From assembly GCA_963793825.1 (NCBI GenBank), contig CAWCBE010000002.1, positions 124,001 through 188,000 on the forward strand: 64,000 nt of DNA, in the 5' to 3' direction. Positions within the stretch are counted from its first letter, which is position 1. Each line of letters begins with the position of its first letter. This document shows, one piece after another, positions 58,727 through 64,000 of this stretch. The notes below the pieces were generated by a model. That model was not told the origin of the DNA and made no database searches. It saw only the letters and a list, made by a program, of their open reading frames with translations. The stretch comes from RYN-230 sp963793825. GTDB lineage: Bacteria > Actinomycetota > Actinomycetes > Streptosporangiales > Streptosporangiaceae. The translations under genes were made by a program, and so were the position numbers.

Positions 58727-59383
58727 TCAGTCCCGGGTGCGGTGGGCGCCCCACCGGCCCCAGTGCGCCACCTCCGGCACAGGACGCCGCTTGGGCTCGG
58801 CCCAGCGGCCCCGCACCGGGTAACCGAGCGGCAGCAAGCCCATGGTCAGCGCGTCCCCGGGCAGCCCGAGCAGATCCCGGACATCGTCCTCATGCCCTGC
58901 GTACAGCGTCGTCAGGGCCGTCCCGATGCCGTAGGCCCGCGCGGCCAGGATGAGCTGCTGCACCGCCCCGTAGATCGACGAGCCCAGCCGCGGGTTGCTG
59001 CTCCCGGCCGCGTTCCGCAGCACCGGGAAGATCCACACCGGCGCCTCGGCGATGTGCTCCGCCAGATGCTCGGCGGCGAGGAACGAGCGCCTGCTCAGGC
59101 CGTCCAGCCCGGCTGGCGTGGCCAGGAACTGATCGCGCCGGGCGCCGTAGGCCCGGGCCCAGCCCTCCTGGTACCAGCCGGCCACCTGCTGTTTGACTGC
59201 CGGGTCGGTGACCACGACCCAGCCCCAGGCCTGCTGGTTGCCCCCGGACGGCCCGCGCACGGCCGCGTCCAGGATGGCCCAGATGATCTCCTCGGGAATC
59301 GGCTCGGCCGACAGGTAGCGGCGCGCCGGGGTCGAGTGCAGCGCCTTCAGGACGGGCAGTGGCTCAGCGGCCGGTACGTGCAC
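58727..59383 (-). CDS. Nitroreductase-family protein
   Basis: 218 residues from GTG 59383 with GGAAGGGA 6 nt upstream; a longer frame to 59614 adds non-protein-like residues. FMN-binding motifs: early HSTPARRYLSAEPIPEEIIW, AVRGPSGGNQQAWGWVVVTD, and late GSSIYGAVQQLILAARAYGI with GTALTTLYAGHEDDV. Uses flavin and NAD(P)H to reduce nitro or quinone-type compounds; physiological substrate unknown. Stands alone between PadR and the SHOCT gene. Confidence 0.9.
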   Translation of the reverse strand: MHVPAAEPLPVLKALHSTPARRYLSAEPIPEEIIWAILDAAVRGPSGGNQQAWGWVVVTDPAVKQQVAGWYQEGWARAYGARRDQFLATPAGLDGLSRRSFLAAEHLAEHIAEAPVWIFPVLRNAAGSSNPRLGSSIYGAVQQLILAARAYGIGTALTTLYAGHEDDVRDLLGLPGDALTMGLLPLGYPVRGRWAEPKRRPVPEVAHWGRWGAHRTRD

Positions 59384-59612
59384 GGTCAATCCCTTCCGCG
59401 GGTCACTGGCCGCGGCGGGCCGCCCCAAGCCCGGCCGGCCCGGGCGCAGGCCGGATCCAAACCCCCGACTATAGCGGCGATGCCGGGCCTCACCCATGGC
59501 GGGTGATGCCAGCCCGCCGCGTGGGCAGAATGCTGAGCGTGCCCTGGGCGGCGGGACCGCCCGCGGGTTCGCCGCGCCCCGGCACTGCCGGGCGAATCGC
59601 AAAGGAGGAGGC

Positions 59613-60029
59613 ATGCAACTGGCTGCCTCATCGTCGTCTTATCCGCTGCTGGACTTCTTCTGGACGATGCTCGAGTTTTTCCTGTGGGTGATCTGGATCT
59701 GGATCCTGATCATGGTGTTCATCGACATCTTCCGCAGTCACGACTTGTCCGGCTGGGGCAAGGCCGCTTGGTTCCTGTTTGTGCTGATCATTCCGCTCGT
59801 TGGGGTGCTGGTGTACCTCATCGTCCGCGGCGGCTCGATGCATGAGCGCGCGGTGGCGCGGGCCGAGCAGCAGGACGCTGCGATGCGCAGTTACGTCCAG
59901 CAGGCCGCCGCCAGCGGTAACGGCTCCGGCACGACCGCCGACCAGCTCACCAAGCTGGCCGACCTGCGTGACCGGGGCGTGATCTCTCCCGAGGAGTTCG
60001 AGCGGGAGAAGGCCAAGATCCTGGCCTGA
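59613..60029 (+). CDS. PLDc_N/SHOCT membrane protein
   Basis: 138 residues with AAAGGAGGAG directly before ATG 59613. Two membrane helices: FFLWVIWIWILIMVFIDIF and AWFLFVLIIPLVGVLVYLIV, joined by RSHDLSGWGKA, the pattern of the phospholipase D N-terminal (PLDc_N) module. A cytosolic helical stretch leads to a C-terminal SHOCT motif, LTKLADLRDRGVISPEEFER with EKAKILA. Such proteins are common small membrane proteins of unknown role, perhaps protein-protein adaptors. Confidence 0.87.
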   Translation: MQLAASSSSYPLLDFFWTMLEFFLWVIWIWILIMVFIDIFRSHDLSGWGKAAWFLFVLIIPLVGVLVYLIVRGGSMHERAVARAEQQDAAMRSYVQQAAASGNGSGTTADQLTKLADLRDRGVISPEEFEREKAKILA

Positions 60030-60149
60030 TGTCGGCGTGCCCGGCCAGCGGCGGCCCGGGCAGCTCCGGCTACGCAGCGGCTCCGGCCGGGCGGCGAGAG
60101 CCATCCGGCCGGAGCCGTTTGCGCCGCTGCTCGGGCCGGGCCGGTGCCG

Positions 60150-60155
60150 TACAGT
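60150..60155 (+). promoter_or_regulatory. -10 box TACAGT before the maleylpyruvate isomerase-like gene
   Basis: TACAGT ends 6 nt before GTG 60162, and no ribosome site is seen. This supports 60162 over the upstream GTG 60144 as the start. Confidence 0.4.
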
Positions 60156-60161
60156 TCCCGC

Positions 60162-60833
60162 GTGAGCACTCCCCGGCCCGAGCCCGGCCTGGCCGTCCTG
60201 TACCGGGCGGCGCGGGGGCGGATCACCGGGCTGGTCGCCGGGCTGGATGACACCGCGCTCGGGACCCGGGTGGCGGCCTGCCCGGCCTGGACGGTCCGGG
60301 ATGTGGTCGCCCACCTGGCCGCGGTCGCGGAGGATGCCGTGGGCGGCCGGCTGACCGGGCCGCCCGCCGACGACGTGACCGCGGCCCAGGTCGCCCGGTT
60401 CCGGGACCGGGACCTAGCCGCCGTGCTGGCCAGCTGGGCGGCGGCCGCGCCGCAATTCGAGCGAGTGATCGGCGGCTTCAGCGTCTGGCCCGCGGTCATC
60501 GACGTGGTCAGCCACGAGCACGACATCTGCGGGGCCCTCGGCCGGCCGGGCGCCCGTGGCTCCGACGCCGTCTGGCATGCCGCGGGCTGGCTGCTGGCCG
60601 GGCTGCGTTCCCCGGTGCCGCTGCGCATCGTGGTCGAGGACGCGGAGTTCCTGGCCGGCCCGGCCGGCCAGCCGGGCCTCCAGCTCACCACCACCCGGTT
60701 CGAGGCGCTGCGCTGGCGGATGGGGCGGCGCAGCCGGGACCAGCTCGCCGCCCTCGGCTGGTCGGGTGATCCGGCGCCGGTCCTGGACCGCCTGGCCGTG
60801 TTCGGGCCGGCCGCCAGCGACGTCATCGAGTAA
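60162..60833 (+). CDS. Maleylpyruvate isomerase/mycothiol-dependent (DinB-like) family protein
   Basis: 223 residues from GTG 60162. N-terminal four-helix bundle with CPAWTVRDVVAHLAAVAEDA and the second metal-ligand segment DVVSHEHDICGALG, giving the His-Glu-His pattern of the MDMPI_N domain. A small C-terminal domain (VPLRIVVEDAEFLAGPAGQP) follows. Members use or detoxify with mycothiol, the actinobacterial thiol. Substrate unknown. Its stop lies 7 bp from the end of the convergent amylosucrase gene. Confidence 0.85.
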   Translation: MSTPRPEPGLAVLYRAARGRITGLVAGLDDTALGTRVAACPAWTVRDVVAHLAAVAEDAVGGRLTGPPADDVTAAQVARFRDRDLAAVLASWAAAAPQFERVIGGFSVWPAVIDVVSHEHDICGALGRPGARGSDAVWHAAGWLLAGLRSPVPLRIVVEDAEFLAGPAGQPGLQLTTTRFEALRWRMGRRSRDQLAALGWSGDPAPVLDRLAVFGPAASDVIE

Positions 60834-60840
60834 CCGGCTC

Positions 60841-62772
60841 TCAGGAACCGGTGAACCAGGCGAAGCCCCAGGCCGGCACCTCGATCCGGGGCCCGCTGGC
60901 CAGCACGTCCCCCGTGGTCGCGTGCGCGAGGCGCGGGCCGGACAGCCCGGCCCGGCCCATGATGGCCGCGTCCACGGACTGCGCCACATCGCTGAAATTC
61001 GTCAGCGCCAGGAACGGGACGCTGCGCGGGTGCGCCCGGCGGTAGGCCAGCACGTGCCGGTTCTCGGTTCGCAGGATCTCGGTGGTCCCCCCGGAGCGCA
61101 GCGCCAGCAGCCGCCGGCGGGCCAGGCTGAGCCCGCGCACCGCGGCAAACACGCGGCCTTCCACACTGCCCGGGTCGTGCCGCCGCCCGGCCGCCGCCCA
61201 GTCCATGGCCGGCCGGTGCACCCACCGGTTGTCATGCGCGTGCCCGGGATCAGCCGCCCAGCAAGGGTCGTTGGGCAGCGCTATCTCGTCGCCCATGTAG
61301 AGCAGCGGGATGCCGCCGAAGGAGAACACCACCGCATACATCGATTCCAGCCGCCGGATGGCCAGGGTGAGCTCCTGCTCGTCACCGGCCGCCCGGGCGC
61401 TGGAGATCCCGCACAGCGACGCGGCCATCCCGGAGATGCGGGCATCCCCGGTCGCCGGGTTGTCCTGGAACAGCTCCCCGCGGGCGAACGAGCCGGGGAA
61501 ACGCCCGGCGTAGAAGTCGTTGAGGAACCGGCGGTGCGGGAAGCCGCCGAGCCCGGCGGCCGCGGCGTCCTCGTCCGACACCGCCCAGCCGATGTCGTCG
61601 TGGCAGCGCAGGTAGGACACCCACGCGGTGGGTGCGGGCGCGGGCCGGCGCCGGCCCAGCGCCTGCTCGGCCAGGCGCACGTCCCGGGTGGCCAGCGAGG
61701 ACCACAGCATCACCATGAGCTGGTTGTCGTAGGCCAGGTCGCATTCCGGGCGGTACCGGTCGTGGCCGCCCAGGTAGGCCACCAGCATGTCCGGGCTGAC
61801 GATCGCCTCGGCCTTGAGCAGCAGCCCGGGCGCGGCCAGCCGGGTCAGCGCGCGGAACGCCTGGACCAGCAGGTGAGCCTCCGGCTGGTTCTGGCAGTCC
61901 GTGCCCAGCCGCTTCCACAGGAACGGGGCCGCGTCCAGCCGCAGCACATCGATGCCGCGGTTGGCCAGGCTGAGCATGATGCCCAGCATGGCCCGGAACA
62001 CGGCCGGGTTGGCGTAGTTCAGGTCCCACTGGAAATCATGGAACGTGGTCCACACCCAGCCCAGCCCGCTGACCTCAGAGAAGCTGCCCGGCGCATTGTC
62101 CGGGAACACGTCCGGCAGCGTGGCCTCGAAGGCGTCCGGCGCGGTGCGGTCCGGGTAGATCAGGTACATCGCCTGGGCGTCCGGGTCGCCGGCCAGTGCC
62201 TTGCGGGCCCACTCGTGTTCCCGTGCGGTGTGGTTGAGGACCAGGTCCACGCACAGCGCGATGCCCCGCTCGTGCAGGTCGGCGGCGAGTGCCTGCAGGT
62301 CGGCCAGGCTGCCGAGCCGCGGGTCCACCGCAGCGTAGTCGGCGACCGCGTAGCCGCCGTCGTTCTCCCCGTCCCTGGGCCGCAGCAGCGGCATCAGGTG
62401 CAGGTAGCTGACACCGAGCTCGGCCAGGTAGTCGAGGTGCTGGCGGACGCCGGGCAGGGACCCCGCGAACCGGTCCGCGTAACAGACGTAGCCGATCATG
62501 CGGGAACGCTGGAACCAGGCCGGGTCGATTTCCCGGCGCCGGTCCAGCAGGCGCAGCGCCGCGGGCCGCTGTGCGGCCGCCTCCAGCGCGTCCAGCACGC
62601 AGCTGGTGGCCAGCCGCGGCACGTCGGTGGCGTGCCCGTAGACCTGCTCCAGCGGCTCGGCCAGGTCGAAGGACACCTGTTCCAGCCGGGCCAGGAACGC
62701 ATCGGCCTCCAGCGGCCCGAGCCGCTGCCGCACGGTCCGCTCCGCCGCGGCGTCTAGCCTGAACACTGTCAC
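60841..62772 (-). CDS. Amylosucrase-like GH13 enzyme
   Basis: 643 residues, the length of amylosucrases. N-terminal helical domain, then the GH13 barrel: YLHLMPLLRPRDGENDGGYA, VDLVLNHTAREHEWAR, nucleophile region GIDVLRLDAAPFLWKRLGTD with CQNQPEAH, acid/base in LLLKAEAIVSPDMLV and transition-state Asp in YLRCHDDIGWAVSD. The order and the DCQNQPEAH block are specific to amylosucrase (GH13_4), which transfers glucose from sucrose to a growing alpha-1,4-glucan and releases fructose. With glgA in the window it offers a sucrose route to storage glucan. No signal peptide, so cytosolic. No sucrose transporter gene nearby. Confidence 0.92.
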   Translation of the reverse strand: MTVFRLDAAAERTVRQRLGPLEADAFLARLEQVSFDLAEPLEQVYGHATDVPRLATSCVLDALEAAAQRPAALRLLDRRREIDPAWFQRSRMIGYVCYADRFAGSLPGVRQHLDYLAELGVSYLHLMPLLRPRDGENDGGYAVADYAAVDPRLGSLADLQALAADLHERGIALCVDLVLNHTAREHEWARKALAGDPDAQAMYLIYPDRTAPDAFEATLPDVFPDNAPGSFSEVSGLGWVWTTFHDFQWDLNYANPAVFRAMLGIMLSLANRGIDVLRLDAAPFLWKRLGTDCQNQPEAHLLVQAFRALTRLAAPGLLLKAEAIVSPDMLVAYLGGHDRYRPECDLAYDNQLMVMLWSSLATRDVRLAEQALGRRRPAPAPTAWVSYLRCHDDIGWAVSDEDAAAAGLGGFPHRRFLNDFYAGRFPGSFARGELFQDNPATGDARISGMAASLCGISSARAAGDEQELTLAIRRLESMYAVVFSFGGIPLLYMGDEIALPNDPCWAADPGHAHDNRWVHRPAMDWAAAGRRHDPGSVEGRVFAAVRGLSLARRRLLALRSGGTTEILRTENRHVLAYRRAHPRSVPFLALTNFSDVAQSVDAAIMGRAGLSGPRLAHATTGDVLASGPRIEVPAWGFAWFTGS

Positions 62773-62835
62773 CTGCCTCCGGGCCGCGGGGCCGGCCAGA
62801 GATCACCGGCTCCTCCTGCCGATCCTGGCATGAAC

Positions 62836-63813
62836 TCAGCCGCCCAGCCGCTGGGCGGCGTCGCGCGCGGCCTGCCCGGCGCGCTGGGCGTCGCCGGACC
62901 TCTTCCGGGCACCGGCCAGCTGCTCCCGGGCCTCCGCCAGCCGGGCCTGCAGGCCGGCCAGCTGCGCTTCCAGCCGCTGCACCTCCTCGTCGCGCTGCCG
63001 TTCGGCCCGTGCCGCGGCGCCGGCGGCCCGCTCCGCGGCGGCGACCACCCGCTGCGCCGCCGCGAGCTGCCGCTGCCGGTCCCGTTCGGCTTGTTCCTGC
63101 TCCCGCTGCCGGTCCCGGCCGGCCTGTTCCTGCTCCCGCCGGGCGCGCTGCTCCTCGGCCCGCTCGCGGCGCCGCCCCGCCCCGGCCGGGGCTGGTTCCG
63201 GGCGCGGCCCGCTGGCCGGTTCCGGGCGCGGCCGCTGGGCCGCGGCCGCGCCCCCGCGCGGCCGGGGCCGGCTGGGTCCCAGGCTGGCGGCCGGCTCATC
63301 CCCGGCCCGGGCCGGGGGCTCCAGCTCCAGCTGCAGCCCGTCCAGGCCGCCGTGCTGCACCGCGCGGACCAGGGTCCCGGCGGCCAGCTGCCGGGCCACC
63401 TCCGGGTCGGCCACCGCCGCGCCGAAGGTGACGGTCAGCTCTTCCCGCACGCCCGCGCCGGGCGCCTGCTGACCGGGCCGCTCCAGGGCCTCCCGGACCA
63501 GGTCATCGACGAGCCTGCGGCGCGCCTGGGACAGCTCCCTGATCCTGGCCCCGTCCAGGGCGGCCGCGGCGGCACGCAGGTCCGTGCCCAGCTCCGCCAG
63601 CCGGCCCGGCGCCCCGGGATCGGCCCGGACCAGCTGGTTGATCAGCCAGGCGGCGCGGGTCGGCTTGCGCAGCCCGGCGATCTGCCGGGCCGTCTCCTGG
63701 TCGCCGCCCGCCCGGGCCCGGGACGCGAGCTCGGCTCGCCGCGCGGTGAACTCCCCGAGGTCAGCGGCGTATAGCTCGGCAGCGGCGTGAGCGAGAGGAC
63801 CAGCACCGGTCAT
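62836..63813 (-). CDS. Coiled-coil protein of unknown function
   Basis: 325 residues. The N-terminal half (LYAADLGEFTARRAELASRA, TARQIAGLRKPTRAAWLINQ, LVREALERPGQQAP) matches a type of actinobacterial protein I recall by its Leu-Arg-Lys-Pro-x-x-x-Ala-Trp motif. A Pro/Arg/Gly linker leads to a long charged coiled coil of Arg/Glu/Gln repeats (REQEQAGRDRQREQEQAERD and following) and a Leu/Ala heptad end. No enzyme motif. Single gene; role unknown. Confidence 0.75.
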   Translation of the reverse strand: MTGAGPLAHAAAELYAADLGEFTARRAELASRARAGGDQETARQIAGLRKPTRAAWLINQLVRADPGAPGRLAELGTDLRAAAAALDGARIRELSQARRRLVDDLVREALERPGQQAPGAGVREELTVTFGAAVADPEVARQLAAGTLVRAVQHGGLDGLQLELEPPARAGDEPAASLGPSRPRPRGGAAAAQRPRPEPASGPRPEPAPAGAGRRRERAEEQRARREQEQAGRDRQREQEQAERDRQRQLAAAQRVVAAAERAAGAAARAERQRDEEVQRLEAQLAGLQARLAEAREQLAGARKRSGDAQRAGQAARDAAQRLGG

Positions 63814-63916
63814 GCCGTTATGGTGCCTTACGCCTCGTCCGGCCCGCTGCCACCCGCCCGGTCCAGGGACCGCGCGGGCCGGTGCCCGGCGCCGCGCGCG
63901 CGATCACTGGGCCGGC

Positions 63917-64000
63917 CTAGTGCGCGCCGATGGCGGACACCACGGCCAGCGCGAACGTGGCCACCGCGCCCAGCCCGTGGCCGAAGGGGATGACCGCCAC
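63917..64000 (-). CDS. Membrane protein C-terminus (gene continues past the window)
   Basis: The last 27 codons of a minus-strand frame ending TAG at 63917-63919. It reads VAVIPFGHGLGAVATFALAV followed by VSAIGAH, a single hydrophobic helix with a short tail. In frame to the window edge without a stop. Too short to name. Confidence 0.4.
   Translation of the reverse strand: MAVIPFGHGLGAVATFALAVVSAIGAH

Noticed and set aside
60556..62757. 733-codon + strand frame opposite amylosucrase
   Set aside because: Long because GC-rich codons rarely give stops on the other strand; Gly/Arg/Gln-rich and motif-free.

Overview
The window is GC-rich throughout, with dense genes, many GTG and TTG starts, LuxR-type giant (LAL) regulators, a PadR and a TetR regulator, a mycothiol-dependent enzyme family member, DUF2637 and DUF2252 proteins, and a crotonyl-CoA carboxylase/reductase cluster. 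This points to a chromosomal segment of a soil-type actinomycete. I cannot place it below that level from sequence alone. I saw no rRNA, tRNA, CRISPR array or replication origin.

Region 1 (1-6.4 kb): a secreted cupredoxin-like protein cut by the window edge, a small conserved protein, a LAL regulator, an intracellular polyhydroxyalkanoate (PHA) depolymerase whose 5' end appears frameshifted, and two more small proteins. Region 2 (6.4-28.2 kb) is the core: acyl-CoA and carbon-storage metabolism. It holds an acetate/succinate CoA-transferase, a GNAT plus acyl-CoA synthetase fusion broken by one base, a thiolase, then a + strand operon of short-chain acyl-CoA dehydrogenase, MaoC/PhaJ-like hydratase and FixABCX (electron-transfer flavoprotein, quinone oxidoreductase and ferredoxin). 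On the facing strand lie PHA synthase and the ethylmalonyl-CoA pathway genes (ccr, ecm, a malyl-CoA lyase, a mesaconyl-CoA hydratase and an acyl-CoA dehydrogenase). A methylmalonyl-CoA decarboxylase-like crotonase fused to an RsbRD-like N-terminal domain diverges from ccr. Crotonyl-CoA and 3-hydroxybutyryl-CoA are the shared intermediates: the same pool can be carboxylated by Ccr, hydrated and polymerised by PhaJ and PhaC, released by PhaZ, or linked to the quinone pool through FixABCX.

Region 3 (28.3-37 kb): a GH65 glycoside phosphorylase/hydrolase, an unusual alpha/beta-hydrolase plus glycosyltransferase fusion overlapping a methyltransferase gene, and a divergent LAL regulator. Region 4 (37-39.4 kb): a complete 1400-bp ISAs1-family insertion sequence with 18-bp inverted ends and a perfect 10-bp target duplication. 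It sits in codon 10 of a DUF2637 membrane-protein gene and supplies a new ATG that keeps the rest of that gene open.

Region 5 (39.5-64 kb) is mixed: VOC protein, secreted tandem DUF1906 protein, DUF2721, glycogen synthase-like GlgA, TetR/hydrolase pair, a frameshifted NYN-domain gene, arylsulfatase with a GAP-family membrane protein, DUF1345, DUF2252, CoA-binding protein, HAD hydrolase, peptide deformylase coupled to PadR, nitroreductase, SHOCT membrane protein, a maleylpyruvate isomerase-like protein, amylosucrase and a coiled-coil protein. Three otherwise healthy genes (phaZ, GNAT-ACS, NYN) look broken by small indels, which suggests either sequencing/assembly errors or recent decay. Several genes have a TANNNT box 6-7 nt before the start codon, the signature of leaderless transcription.
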